The position numbers and the translations under genes are program-made. Under the pieces are notes generated by a model. That model did no database searches, was not told the DNA's origin, and saw nothing but the letters and a program-made list of their open reading frames with translations. From Selenomonadales bacterium (GTDB lineage Bacteria; Bacillota; Negativicutes; Sporomusales; UBA7701), in NCBI GenBank assembly GCA_029976065.1, contig JARKNV010000016.1, positions 47,859 to 111,858 on the forward strand: 64,000 nucleotides of DNA. Reading direction: 5' to 3'. Position 1 is the stretch's first letter, and each line of letters begins with the position of its first letter. Shown here piece by piece: positions 18,810 through 27,520 of this stretch.

Positions 18810-19373
18810 ATGAAAACAAAATTCACTGAATTACTCCGTAAGGTTAATAGACAGGGTATAGATACCCTAATTGAATATCTTATCAGTACCGATTTTTTTA
18901 CAGCTCCAGCTAGTACAAACTATCATTGTAATTATGCAGGGGGATTGGTGGAACATTCGTTGGCGGTGCACGATAGCCTTAAGGTAATCAACGATTCGTT
19001 TGATCTGAGATTGGCACTCGATAGCATGATTATTTGCGGGTTGCTTCATGATATCTGCAAGGCAAATTTCTACAAGGAGAGCTATAGAAACCAGAAAAAC
19101 CCTGTTAGTGGTCAATGGGAAAAAGTTCCGTACTATCAGGTTCAAGATGAATTTCCGTTTGGGCACGGAGAGAAATCAGTTGTTATCATTCAACAATTTA
19201 TTGCTTTATCACGTGAAGAGATATTGGCCATCCGATGGCATATGGGAGGATTTGACGATTCGGCTCAGGCCTATGCCGGGGCCAGGAGTTTGGCGGCAGC
19301 AATGAAAGCACACAGGCTTGTTGCAGCTTTACATCTAGCCGATATGGCGGCTAGTTACCTGCATGGGAAGTAG
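18810..19373 (+). CDS. HD-domain phosphohydrolase, third gene of the Gabija-like operon
   Basis: The 187-residue protein has the HD metal-site pattern: GGLVEHSLAV (His near 48), GLLHDICK (HD near 79-80) and a late Asp in ALHLADMAASY. HD proteins hydrolyse phosphate bonds in nucleotides, cyclic nucleotides or nucleic acids. It starts 8 bp after the helicase gene with SD TGAGGT and so is probably part of the operon. HD proteins are not a standard Gabija part. Because Gabija responds to nucleotide levels, a nucleotide phosphohydrolase partner is plausible, but this is inference. Confidence 0.8.
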   Translation: MKTKFTELLRKVNRQGIDTLIEYLISTDFFTAPASTNYHCNYAGGLVEHSLAVHDSLKVINDSFDLRLALDSMIICGLLHDICKANFYKESYRNQKNPVSGQWEKVPYYQVQDEFPFGHGEKSVVIIQQFIALSREEILAIRWHMGGFDDSAQAYAGARSLAAAMKAHRLVAALHLADMAASYLHGK

Positions 19374-19403
19374 ATTGCCTCAGAGATTTTAATATAATCA
19401 TGA

Positions 19404-19446
19404 GCACCAGATAGGCGGCACTTCTCTGGCGCTTTCTTTGCTTTTT
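19404..19446 (+). terminator. Terminator-like hairpin after the HD gene
   Basis: GCACCAGA (19404-19411) and TCTGGCGC (19425-19432) form a 7 of 8 bp stem followed by a T-rich tract. It would end the defence operon. Confidence 0.5.
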
Positions 19447-19611
19447 CGGTTATTATCCCCCCAAGCTACCCCGTTCCCAATTTAACTGCGCTTTAACTGG
19501 TAAGAATTATCCTAACCTAGCCCCAATCGGTCATTGAAAGGATAACAAGGTTTTTGTGGTTACAAAGAGAATCTAAAACGTGTGAGGGAAGAACAGCCTT
19601 GGAGGAAAACA

Positions 19612-21000
19612 ATGGAGCTTGAGCATTCGCTGGCTCAATTAATAATCGAACATTTAGATACTGTCGCCGTGACCGACGCGGAGGGACGATATATCTATGT
19701 AAATAAGGGCTGGGTTGACTGGATGGGAATGCAGCCCGAAGAAGTTATAGGCAAATATATCAGAGACGTTGTCCCAAACACGAAAATCGATTTGGCGTTG
19801 AAGACGGGAGAACCTTTGATAGCTCAATTGCTTGTCGAAAAGAAGTCAGTAAACGAAAATCAGCCGAGTGTAGTTACTTATTATCCCATTAAGAAAGACG
19901 GCAAAGTTATTGCGGGCTTCGTATTTAGTATTTTTAAGGACTTTGATACCGCTCTCGGTTTTCAACAGAGATTAGGGCATCTTACACAGGAACTGAATTA
20001 TGTTAAAGATGAGCTTCGAAAATTAAGAGGTGCCCGCTACGGGATTGAAAGTGTAATTGGCGACAGTACCGCCATGCGGAAAGTACGTGAACGAATTATC
20101 CAGGCGGCTCGTACAAACTCTACCGTCCTTATTGACGGGGAAACGGGAACCGGAAAAGAGTTGGTTGCGCATGCAATTCATAGTTCTAGTCCGCGCAGTG
20201 TTTGTAATTTCGTAAAAATCAATTGTGCAGCAATTCCAAACGAACTTTTGGAGTCCGAGCTTTTCGGATTTGAAGAAGGTGCCTTTACGGGCGCCGCAAA
20301 AGGCGGCCGGCGTGGCAAGTTTGAAATGGCCAATATGGGAAGTCTTTTTTTAGATGAGATAAATCAATTGCCTTTGGGACTCCAGCCGAAATTACTTAGG
20401 GTGCTTCAGGAACGCGAGATCGATAGACTCGGAGGCAAGAAAAGCATTGAAATCGATGTCAGGGTCATTGCTGCAGCCAATGCATCGCTGGAAAAAATGG
20501 TTAAGGAGCGGGAATTTCGCAGCGATCTCTTCTATCGGCTGAACGTTATGCGCATTACTCTACCCCCTCTTCGTGAACGAAGAGAAGATATACCTCAACT
20601 AGTGCAAGCCTTACTAAAAAAGCTTAATCATCAGCTTGGCGTTGAAGTCAAGTCGGTTACTCCCGCGGTCGAAAAACTTCTTATGAAGTATGAATGGCCC
20701 GGTAATGTACGGGAATTGCAAAATGTGTTGGAGCGGGCGATGAACGTCGCTTGGGGCGAAATATTGGAGGCTAAGCATTTTGAATGGTTCATAGATAAGA
20801 AGCGCAATTTCGGCGGCGCTAGTGCTATCACTAACGGCGAGGCCGATTCACTAAGGGAGATTAAACATACAGTTGAGAAAGAAGTCGTCCTGGAAGCATT
20901 AAAGAAAAACGGTGGCAACAAGGTCCTCGCTGCTAGAGAGCTGAAAATTTCCCGGACAATGTTATACAAAAAGATTCGGAATCTAGGCATTACGATGTAA
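19612..21000 (+). CDS. PAS-domain sigma54-dependent transcriptional activator
   Basis: A 462-residue bacterial enhancer-binding protein. An N-terminal PAS sensor (about 1-110) is followed by an AAA+ domain from about residue 145 (Walker A GETGTGKE near 176, sigma54-contact loop GAFTGA near 223, arginine-finger region FRSDLFYRLNV). A C-terminal Fis-type HTH follows (LAARELKISRTMLYKKI). It should activate the -24/-12 promoter at 21175-21190 on sensing a ligand through PAS. ATG 19612 is preferred over GTG 19582 because GGAGG lies 6 nt upstream. It belongs with the catabolic operon that follows. Confidence 0.9.
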   Translation: MELEHSLAQLIIEHLDTVAVTDAEGRYIYVNKGWVDWMGMQPEEVIGKYIRDVVPNTKIDLALKTGEPLIAQLLVEKKSVNENQPSVVTYYPIKKDGKVIAGFVFSIFKDFDTALGFQQRLGHLTQELNYVKDELRKLRGARYGIESVIGDSTAMRKVRERIIQAARTNSTVLIDGETGTGKELVAHAIHSSSPRSVCNFVKINCAAIPNELLESELFGFEEGAFTGAAKGGRRGKFEMANMGSLFLDEINQLPLGLQPKLLRVLQEREIDRLGGKKSIEIDVRVIAAANASLEKMVKEREFRSDLFYRLNVMRITLPPLRERREDIPQLVQALLKKLNHQLGVEVKSVTPAVEKLLMKYEWPGNVRELQNVLERAMNVAWGEILEAKHFEWFIDKKRNFGGASAITNGEADSLREIKHTVEKEVVLEALKKNGGNKVLAARELKISRTMLYKKIRNLGITM

Positions 21001-21090
21001 ACAAAAATTTACAGAAAACAAAAGTTTACATGCCGGATTTTCTCTGCCGCTATGCGGGTCGGAGAGATGAATGTAAACATTTGTTGACAT
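20996..21090 (+). promoter_or_regulatory. Repeated TGTAAAC sites, candidate activator enhancer
   Basis: Three related sites occur: TGTAAACAAAAATTTACA (20996-21013, dyad), GTTTACA (21024-21030, half site) and ATGTAAACAT-TTGTTGACAT (21071-21090, dyad). They lie 90-200 bp upstream of a sigma54 promoter, the usual distance for enhancer-binding protein sites, right after the activator gene. Confidence 0.6.
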
Positions 21091-21108
21091 GATTTTTAGG
21101 GACATCAA

Positions 21109-21174
21109 TAAAAGGCTTGTAATATTAGGGGCTACAAACCCTTATATTACAAGCCTTTGTTAGTTTTTTAGAAG
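21109..21174 (+). terminator. Long inverted repeat and T tract after the sigma54 activator gene
   Basis: AAAGGCTTGTAATAT and its complement ATATTACAAGCCTTT form a perfect 15-bp stem extended by GGG/CCC pairs, followed by TTTGTTAGTTTTTT. It is a strong terminator for the activator gene, located between its candidate enhancer sites and the sigma54 promoter. Confidence 0.82.
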
Positions 21175-21191
21175 TTGGCATATAAATTGCA
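21175..21191 (+). promoter_or_regulatory. Sigma54 (-24/-12) promoter
   Basis: TTGGCA-TATAAA-TTGCA matches the sigma54 consensus, with GG and GC exactly 12 bp apart. Transcription would start near 21202 and read the whole catabolic operon. Confidence 0.85.
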
Positions 21192-21223
21192 ATTTAAAGT
21201 GTGGGAAAAAGGGCGGGTGGTAT

Positions 21224-21292
21224 ATGAATTCAAATTGCAGCGGGCGGCGAACTAGAAAGAGTTCTCCCAAGCGGGGGAAAACGAAACTGTAA
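21224..21292 (+). CDS. Possible 22-residue leader peptide
   Basis: ATG 21224 follows GGGCGGGTGG and opens a short frame ending TAA 21290-21292. The product is very basic (RRTRKSSPKRGK). It lies between the sigma54 start point and the first catabolic gene. Real expression is uncertain. Confidence 0.25.
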   Translation: MNSNCSGRRTRKSSPKRGKTKL

Positions 21293-21305
21293 AGGATGAT
21301 AGGGA

Positions 21306-22076
21306 TTGAAAATTGTCGACTTAAGTAACGCTATTGAACATAATACCCCTTGTGATCCCCCGACCATGCCGACAAAGATTGATTACTGGGATCATGCTAA
21401 AAGTGCGGAACAGATGATAGGATTTTTCCCGGGTAGCAGCCGGGCTGACCTTCCCAAAGGTTGCGGTTGGGCTATTGAATATGTTAATCTCACCACCCAT
21501 AGCGGAACTCATTTAGATGCCCCGTGGCATTATCATCCGACGATGAATAACGGCGAAGCGGCGCGGACTATCGACCAACTGCCCCTTGAGTGGTGTATCG
21601 CAGACGGAGTTGTCGTTGATTTCAGCAATAAGCCAGATGGTTATAGAGTTTCTGCAGATGATTTTGACCGCGCATTTGCTAAAATGGGATATCGGCTAAA
21701 GCCATTAGACATTGTTTTAGTTCGTTCGGGTGCTGACAAATATTACGGATCAGCGGAGTATCTCGTCCGCGGTTGCGGTATGGGGAGGGAAGCCACTCTT
21801 TGGCTGTTGAATAGAGGCGTGAAGATCGTTGGAACGGATGCCTGGAGTTGGGATCGACCCCTTTCGTTTATTGCCGAGGATTATTCAATAACCAAGGACG
21901 CATCTCTGATCTGGGAAGGGCATTTCGCCGGGATCGAAAAAGAGTATTACCATATGGAAAAAATGGCAAACCTGGACAAACTTCCGCCATTTGGGTTTAA
22001 GGTTATCTGTCTTCCGATTAATATAAAAGCAGCCAGCGCCGGTTGGGTTAGACCGGTAGCATTACTGGAAGAGTAG
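21306..22076 (+). CDS. Cyclase-family metal-dependent hydrolase
   Basis: The 256-residue protein has the signature THSGTHLDAPWHYH (about residues 63-76), the HxGTHxDxPxH metal motif of the family that includes bacterial kynurenine formamidase and isatin hydrolase. Such enzymes open amides, lactams or cyclic amides with Zn or Mn. It is the first full gene of the sigma54-controlled operon and may open or deformylate the starting substrate. The start is a TTG at 21306 with AAAGGA upstream; no ATG fits. The exact substrate cannot be read from sequence. Confidence 0.82.
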   Translation: MKIVDLSNAIEHNTPCDPPTMPTKIDYWDHAKSAEQMIGFFPGSSRADLPKGCGWAIEYVNLTTHSGTHLDAPWHYHPTMNNGEAARTIDQLPLEWCIADGVVVDFSNKPDGYRVSADDFDRAFAKMGYRLKPLDIVLVRSGADKYYGSAEYLVRGCGMGREATLWLLNRGVKIVGTDAWSWDRPLSFIAEDYSITKDASLIWEGHFAGIEKEYYHMEKMANLDKLPPFGFKVICLPINIKAASAGWVRPVALLEE

Positions 22077-22126
22077 CGTAACGGTGAAGAAGGCATAGAC
22101 TTCCTCGGTGAAGGGATGAAAGATAT

Positions 22127-22954
22127 ATGTCAAAGCTGGAGGCCCTGATTCAAAGTGCCGATCTCATCAAACAAGCGGTAGTCGTTGATTGCGCCATTTA
22201 TGTGGTAGATAATGCAGGGATAATCAGGGCCTACGCACCGGCCGAGTATATGAAAGCGGCGGGAATTAAAGCGTTGGTCGGAGAACCGATGCCACAAAGT
22301 TCACCGGCAATAAAGTGCTTGGAGACCAAGCAACCTGCTACAGCTATTTTGCCGAAATCGGCTTTCGGCTTTAGCGTAAAATCACACGCGTGCCCAATTT
22401 TTGATGATGCTGGTGATTTTGTCGGCGTAATAGGTACGTCGATAAGCATGGATATACAAAATACGCTTCAGTCTGCTGCGGAGAACGTCGTTGCCGTCGC
22501 CGAGGAAGTAACCGCTACAACGGAGGAACTGGGAACTACAGCCGGGCATCTGACCGAAGAGTTGGGCAAAGTTAAAACAGCCGGTGAAAGGGTTCTTAAC
22601 CAAATAGACAAGACGGATGAGATTTTGCGGTTTGTCAGTGATGTTGCTGCCAACTCAAACTTGCTTGGACTTAACGCCGCCATTGAGGCTGCGAGGGCGG
22701 GCGAGCACGGACGAGGGTTTTCTGTTGTTGCCGAAGAAATTCGCAAAATGGCGGTAAACTGCGCAAATTCGGTCAGTGAGATAAAAAGGCTTCTCCATGA
22801 TATTTCCAGGGAAGCCGAAGAAGTTGTTAAAATAATAATGCGGACTTCTGAACATAGCGAGAGGCAGGCTGCGGGAACTGAAGAAATTGCGGCAACTATG
22901 CAATCTTTGTCAGCCGCTGCAGCGGAGGTAAAGACAACAGCGGACCGATTATAG
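22127..22954 (+). CDS. Soluble methyl-accepting chemotaxis protein
   Basis: A 275-residue signal transducer without membrane segments. The N-terminal sensor domain (about 1-115) resembles a PAS or GAF-like pocket and contains C22 and several other Cys. The C-terminal part has the MCP signalling hairpin ([30 protein letters not shown], about 182-210, the CheA/CheW contact tip). It sits inside the catabolic operon, so it may sense the substrate or redox state inside the cell and steer motility. At 275 residues it is short because only one side of the coiled coil is long. Confidence 0.85.
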   Translation: MSKLEALIQSADLIKQAVVVDCAIYVVDNAGIIRAYAPAEYMKAAGIKALVGEPMPQSSPAIKCLETKQPATAILPKSAFGFSVKSHACPIFDDAGDFVGVIGTSISMDIQNTLQSAAENVVAVAEEVTATTEELGTTAGHLTEELGKVKTAGERVLNQIDKTDEILRFVSDVAANSNLLGLNAAIEAARAGEHGRGFSVVAEEIRKMAVNCANSVSEIKRLLHDISREAEEVVKIIMRTSEHSERQAAGTEEIAATMQSLSAAAAEVKTTADRL

Positions 22955-23026
22955 CAGAGTATATTCTGCCAGGGCGGATAACCTATTAAACCTCCACGTA
23001 AACCGAGAGTTAAGGAGAGTGATCCG

Positions 23027-24010
23027 ATGAACATCGATACCCATTTGCATTTCATTCCAGAGGAATATCTCGAGGTAATTTCCAAACCTGACTCCGGGTG
23101 GCAGGCAAAATTGGAAAGGAGAGGAGATAAAACCTGGCTAGTGCAGGATACAGGATATACTTATCCTCTATCTCCCGGCTTCTATGATATGGACACCCGC
23201 CTAGAGGATATGGCGAAAATGAAGCTGGATATGGCGGTGGTATCAGTATCGCCAACTCTATATTATTACTGGGCTGAGCCGCAATTGGCGCTGGATATCG
23301 CCAAAGTAATCAATAACGCTATATACAAGATGGTTAAGGAGCATCCCGATAAATTCATCGGTATGGCGACAGTCCCGTTGCAGGATATAGGCCTGGCGAT
23401 AAAGGAATTGCGCCGGTGCGTGACCGATTTGGGGATAAAATCTATTCAAATCGGTTCTAATGTCGAGGGAGTTCAGTATGACGATCCGCGCTTCCTGCCG
23501 TTTTTCCAAGAATGCAGCGCCCTCGGTGTCGTCGTTCTGATGCACCCTTACTATGTTGTGGCGAAGGAAGTCTTCAGGAAGTATTATCTGAGCAATTTTT
23601 ACGGTTTCCCGCTTGATGGAGCAATGGCCTGTGTCAGCCTTATTTTCGGCGGGGTACTTGACAAGTGCCCAGATCTAAAAGTCATTTTAACTCACGGCGC
23701 CGGTTTCTTTCCGTATTTATTCGGACGGCTGACGCATGGGTACAATGTAAGGCTAGAGCCAAAAGTGAACGGTGCTAAATCTCCGGATCATTATCTTAAC
23801 CAGCTCTATTTTGACACAATGGTATATGGCGAAAAACAACTTCGTTTTCTTGTGGAATTCGCCGGCGCTGATCATGTCATTATGGGGACTGACTACGCTT
23901 TTGATATGGCAGAGGCCGCGCCGGTTGATTTAGTGAAAAGAATCGGATTACCTCCGAGAGATCAGGATTTAATACTCGGGGGCAATCTCCGCAGACTGCT
24001 CGGTATTTAG
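23027..24010 (+). CDS. Amidohydrolase-2 family hydrolase or decarboxylase (ACMSD-like)
   Basis: A 327-residue TIM-barrel metal enzyme. It starts with the metal motif DTHLHF (His6 and His8) and has MHPYYVV (about 174), LTHGAGFFPYLFGRL (about 222) and GTDYAFDM near 288 (catalytic Asp). This is the family of aminocarboxymuconate-semialdehyde decarboxylase and gamma-resorcylate decarboxylase, which remove CO2 or add water to ring-derived acids. ATG 23027 follows AAGGAGAG. In this operon it likely acts early in substrate breakdown; decarboxylation versus hydrolysis is open. Confidence 0.85.
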   Translation: MNIDTHLHFIPEEYLEVISKPDSGWQAKLERRGDKTWLVQDTGYTYPLSPGFYDMDTRLEDMAKMKLDMAVVSVSPTLYYYWAEPQLALDIAKVINNAIYKMVKEHPDKFIGMATVPLQDIGLAIKELRRCVTDLGIKSIQIGSNVEGVQYDDPRFLPFFQECSALGVVVLMHPYYVVAKEVFRKYYLSNFYGFPLDGAMACVSLIFGGVLDKCPDLKVILTHGAGFFPYLFGRLTHGYNVRLEPKVNGAKSPDHYLNQLYFDTMVYGEKQLRFLVEFAGADHVIMGTDYAFDMAEAAPVDLVKRIGLPPRDQDLILGGNLRRLLGI

Positions 24011-24013
24011 CTT

Positions 24014-24295
24014 ATGCAGGTAATAGTCAAAACAATTGGCATTTTTCGTGAGCATTTCGGTACGGAGAAAATAATCGAAATAAACGCTCCTCCTTATACT
24101 GTGGGGCATCTTTTAGATATCTTAAAGGAAATATACGGCGTGGACTTCGCTCATCTGGTAATGCCGCCAGAAGGTGAAGATAGTGGGATACTACTTATGG
24201 TTAATGGACGAAATATTAGTAGCCAAAACGGCTTAGAGACACTCCTGAGCGACGGTAGTAAAGTGTATTTTACTATTATGATGAGTGGCGGTTAA
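24014..24295 (+). CDS. MoaD/ThiS-like sulfur carrier protein
   Basis: A 93-residue ubiquitin-fold protein ending in the functional C-terminal Gly-Gly (MMSGG). Such proteins carry a thiocarboxylate that supplies dithiolene sulfur to molybdo- or tungstopterin. It lies 3 bp after the amidohydrolase gene and just before the aldehyde oxidoreductase gene. That indicates a dedicated cofactor-sulfur carrier for the tungsten enzyme, as often seen beside aor genes. It could also be replaced by a host MoaD. Confidence 0.85.
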   Translation: MQVIVKTIGIFREHFGTEKIIEINAPPYTVGHLLDILKEIYGVDFAHLVMPPEGEDSGILLMVNGRNISSQNGLETLLSDGSKVYFTIMMSGG

Positions 24296-24318
24296 GGCGG
24301 TAATTGGGAGGGAGTAAT

Positions 24319-26175
24319 ATGTTCGGTTATGCAAATAGGCTCCTTGACGTAGATCTATCGACAAAAAGCATCACGGTATTTAATCCTGGTGAAGACCTTT
24401 ATGAAAAGTATTTGGGGGGCCGTGGATTAGGTGCCCGGTTATTGTATGATCTTTTACCTCCAGGAGCTGATCCGCTCGGCCGGGAAAACATTTTTTTGCT
24501 TCTTGCGGGACCTTTTGCCGGCACTATTGTGCCTGGATCCGGGAAATACGTCGTCATCACAAAATCACCGGCCACTAAAGGATATGTGGATTCTTATGCT
24601 AGCGGCCGCATAGCCGTTGAATTGAAGTTTGCCGGCTACGACGGCATAATCCTAAGAGGCAGCACGGCGACGCCCTCTTACCTTTACATCCATAATGATA
24701 TCGTAGAAATAAGAGATGCTGGATTCATTTGGGGAAAGAACACACTTGAGACGGAAGACCTGATTCGTGAGGCGATAAATGACCGTGAGGTGGGTATCGC
24801 CTGCATAGGGCCAGCGGGTGAGAGATTGGTCAAATTCGCTACGGTAAACAGCGATTATTTCCGCCAGGCAGCTCGCGGCGGGGTGGGCGCCGTCATGGGT
24901 TCCAAGAACATCAAGGCGATAGTTGTGAAAGGGAGCGGCGGAGTTAAGTCCCACGACACGCAAACAGTGATGGAACTGGTTAAACAGCATATCGACAGGA
25001 TTCAGGACAGTCCTGTCGCTAAAATCAGGATTATTCACGGTACGCCACTAACCTTGAATCTAACTAACGCCGCAGGCATGCTTCCAACAAGTAACTTCCG
25101 CAAGGGGGTATTTGAGGAGGCCGATAAGATCAATGCCGAGGGGGTCAAGGACTCGACGATAAAAAGCCGCGGCTGTTATGGCTGCATACTGGCCTGCAGC
25201 CAGATTACCAAAGCAAAGGAAGGAAAGTACAAAGGGACTGTTTTGGAGGGACCGGAGTACGAATCTTTGGGACTATTAGGCTCAAATCTAGAGGTTAGCA
25301 ACCTGTCAGATATAATTCAATCCAATCTCCTATGCGATCAGTTGGGGCTTGATACGATATCCACCGGGGGCGTGATCGGCTTTTTGATGGAGTGTATGGA
25401 AAAGGGGTTCATTACGCCGGCGGATGTAAATGGGCTGCAGCTTAGATTCGGTGATTCGGAGGCTGTGCATGAACTGATACATGACATCGCTTATAGACAA
25501 GGTGTCGGTAATTTATTAGCGGAAGGAGTTCAGGCAACTGCCGAAAAAATCGGGCATAACTCCAGCGAATTTGCCATGCACGTCAAGGGGCTGGAGTTTG
25601 CAGCCTACGATCCCCGAATCGGGTACGGTACTGCTTTATCGTATGCTGTAAACACACGTGGCGCGTGCCACCGAAGAGCGTGGCCGCCGATGGTCGAGGT
25701 TTTGGGCAAAGAAAATCCTTACGGTATTGAAGGTAAGGCACAACTCATAAAAGACCTTTATAATGACAACTGTGTTATGCATTCCCTGCTTGTTTGCGAT
25801 TTCCCCGGGAAAATGATTCCTATTAAAAATCCAGAGTATGCGCAATATTATCAGGCGGTGACCGGTAGACCTACTACCGCTGAGGACCTACTGGAGGCGG
25901 CCGACAGGATTGAATCAACAATTCGGCTTTTTAATAACCGGGAAGGGTTCACCCGGGACAAAGATACATTGCCGCCGCGAGCGTTCAAGGAAGGCCTACT
26001 AAATGGGCCTGCGGAGGGCCGTTACATTCCTAAGGAAGCTCTGGACACAATTATCAGTGAATATTATGCACTCCGGGGCTGGGACGAACAGGGCGTTCCG
26101 CGAGAAGATACACTTGACCGACTAGAAGTGGCTGCTGAAAGGAGGAATCCCTTTGCGCCTGTCAGTGGACAGTAA
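24319..26175 (+). CDS. aor: Tungsten aldehyde:ferredoxin oxidoreductase
   Basis: The 618-residue enzyme oxidises aldehydes to carboxylic acids, passing electrons to ferredoxin or a partner subunit. It has the AOR N-terminal domain (LGGRGLGARLLYDLLP; SPATKGYVDSYASGR binding bis-pterin). The [4Fe-4S] cysteines are CYGCILAC near 285-292 plus the late Cys in LLVCDF near 493. The length is normal for the family. ATG 24319 has GGGAGGGAG 4 nt upstream and is preferred to TTG 24304. The ferredoxin gene overlaps its end, and a MoaD-like gene precedes it. It probably handles an aldehyde intermediate of the pathway. Confidence 0.93.
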   Translation: MFGYANRLLDVDLSTKSITVFNPGEDLYEKYLGGRGLGARLLYDLLPPGADPLGRENIFLLLAGPFAGTIVPGSGKYVVITKSPATKGYVDSYASGRIAVELKFAGYDGIILRGSTATPSYLYIHNDIVEIRDAGFIWGKNTLETEDLIREAINDREVGIACIGPAGERLVKFATVNSDYFRQAARGGVGAVMGSKNIKAIVVKGSGGVKSHDTQTVMELVKQHIDRIQDSPVAKIRIIHGTPLTLNLTNAAGMLPTSNFRKGVFEEADKINAEGVKDSTIKSRGCYGCILACSQITKAKEGKYKGTVLEGPEYESLGLLGSNLEVSNLSDIIQSNLLCDQLGLDTISTGGVIGFLMECMEKGFITPADVNGLQLRFGDSEAVHELIHDIAYRQGVGNLLAEGVQATAEKIGHNSSEFAMHVKGLEFAAYDPRIGYGTALSYAVNTRGACHRRAWPPMVEVLGKENPYGIEGKAQLIKDLYNDNCVMHSLLVCDFPGKMIPIKNPEYAQYYQAVTGRPTTAEDLLEAADRIESTIRLFNNREGFTRDKDTLPPRAFKEGLLNGPAEGRYIPKEALDTIISEYYALRGWDEQGVPREDTLDRLEVAAERRNPFAPVSGQ

Positions 26176-26554
26176 GAAGTGTGTTGGTTGCGAGGCTTGT
26201 GTGATTGCTTGTGCAGCAGCGCACTCACCAACCGGAGAATTTAATCCGTTGCGGGCTAATATCCGGGTGCCTTTTACTCATCCTTTGCCGAGTGCCCCGG
26301 TGATATGCCTGCAATGCCCCAAACCGGCATGCGTGGAAGTTTGCCAAGAAAATGCGCTCCTCAGAAAGGAAGAGCTGGGTATAGTCTTATTGGATAGGCA
26401 AAGGTGTATCGGGTGTGGCAAGTGTGTTGAAGTCTGCAAGTTTCATGCGATTTTTATAGACCAGATTGATAAGCGGGCCAGAAAGTGCGACGTTTGCGGA
26501 GGGAAACCGCAATGCAAAGAATTCTGCCAGAAGGAGGCGTTAAGTATAAAATAG
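26153..26554 (+). CDS. Four-cluster ferredoxin-like electron transfer subunit (AorB-like)
   Basis: The 133-residue protein contains sixteen cysteines in four CX2CX2-4CX3C-type groups (CVGCEACVIAC, CLQCPKPACVEVC, CIGCGKCVEVC, CDVCGGKPQCKEFC), enough for four [4Fe-4S] clusters. It starts at TTG 26153 with AAAGGAGG upstream and overlaps aor by 23 nt, so it is the electron-transfer partner of the aldehyde oxidoreductase, like AorB or HycB-type subunits. It may pass electrons to ferredoxin or an NAD-linked enzyme encoded elsewhere; no flavoprotein AorC is in the operon. Confidence 0.88.
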   Translation: MRLSVDSKKCVGCEACVIACAAAHSPTGEFNPLRANIRVPFTHPLPSAPVICLQCPKPACVEVCQENALLRKEELGIVLLDRQRCIGCGKCVEVCKFHAIFIDQIDKRARKCDVCGGKPQCKEFCQKEALSIK

Positions 26555-26669
26555 TGAACTCGCCTGAAAACTGAATAGCTCCAAATAAACAAGGGTATTT
26601 GCGATAGGAGTAGTCTGTCTCAAAATAAAAAACAGAAAATTCTGAAAATAGTTTACCTGAGGTGAAGAA

Positions 26670-27485
26670 ATGGATAAAGTGATTATTACCGTTGCGCCTA
26701 CCGGGGCCTGGCCATCCAAAAAGGATAACCCCAATATTCCCCTTACGCCCCAGGAGATTGCTGAGGACGTGTACCAATGCTGGCAGGCCGGGGCGGCTGT
26801 CGCCCACCTGCACATGCGCGATGATCAGGGACGCGGTACAATGAGCCTCGAAAAGTTCCGGGAGACGGTGGCACTCATCAGAAAGAAGTGCGATATAGTG
26901 CTTAATTGCACTACTTCCGGGGATTTGAATGCGACCGATGAAACGCGGATGGCGCATTTGATCGAACTGAAGCCTGAACTGGCATCATATGATGCTGGCT
27001 CAATGAACTGGATGCATAATAGCGTCTTTCTCAATACTCCGCAATTCCTGGAGAAGCTCGGCAAGACCATGTTGGAGAATAGCGTGAAACCGGAAATTGA
27101 GATTTTTGATGCCGGGATGGTCTATAATTCGTTCTTTTATCAAAGAAAAGGCGTGCTAAAGGCGCCGCTTCATTATCAATTCGTACTGGGCGCCGCCGGC
27201 GGCTCCGCGGCAACGGTCGAGAACCTTGTGTACTTAAAAAACCTTATTTCTCCTGAAGCTACATGGTCGGCTCTGGGGATTGGTTCGGGACACATCCCCA
27301 TCATGCTTGCGGCAATTGCGATGGGCGGTCATATCAGGGTCGGCATGGAGGATAATGTCTTCTACGCTAAAAATCGGTTGGCGGAGTCGAATGCCGAATT
27401 GGTCGCGCGGGCGGCAAGGATTGTCCGCGACGCAAACAGGGAAGTGGCTAGCCCCAATGAAGCCAGAAACATTCTGGGAGTGTAA
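26670..27485 (+). CDS. Beta-keto acid cleavage enzyme (BKACE, DUF849)
   Basis: The 271-residue TIM-barrel enzyme is related to 3-keto-5-aminohexanoate cleavage enzyme (Kce). The family condenses a beta-keto acid with acetyl-CoA to give acetoacetate and a new acyl-CoA, using Zn bound by HLHMRD (His near 45 and 47) and a late Glu in VGMEDN. N-terminal VIITVAPTGA is typical. Length matches Kce. It links the upstream oxidation genes to the downstream CoA-transferase/thiolase genes, which can use the acetoacetate. The side chain of its keto acid is unknown. Confidence 0.9.
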   Translation: MDKVIITVAPTGAWPSKKDNPNIPLTPQEIAEDVYQCWQAGAAVAHLHMRDDQGRGTMSLEKFRETVALIRKKCDIVLNCTTSGDLNATDETRMAHLIELKPELASYDAGSMNWMHNSVFLNTPQFLEKLGKTMLENSVKPEIEIFDAGMVYNSFFYQRKGVLKAPLHYQFVLGAAGGSAATVENLVYLKNLISPEATWSALGIGSGHIPIMLAAIAMGGHIRVGMEDNVFYAKNRLAESNAELVARAARIVRDANREVASPNEARNILGV

Positions 27486-27520
27486 AAGTTTGTGACTTAT
27501 ATTTTCTAGGAGGTCTACAA

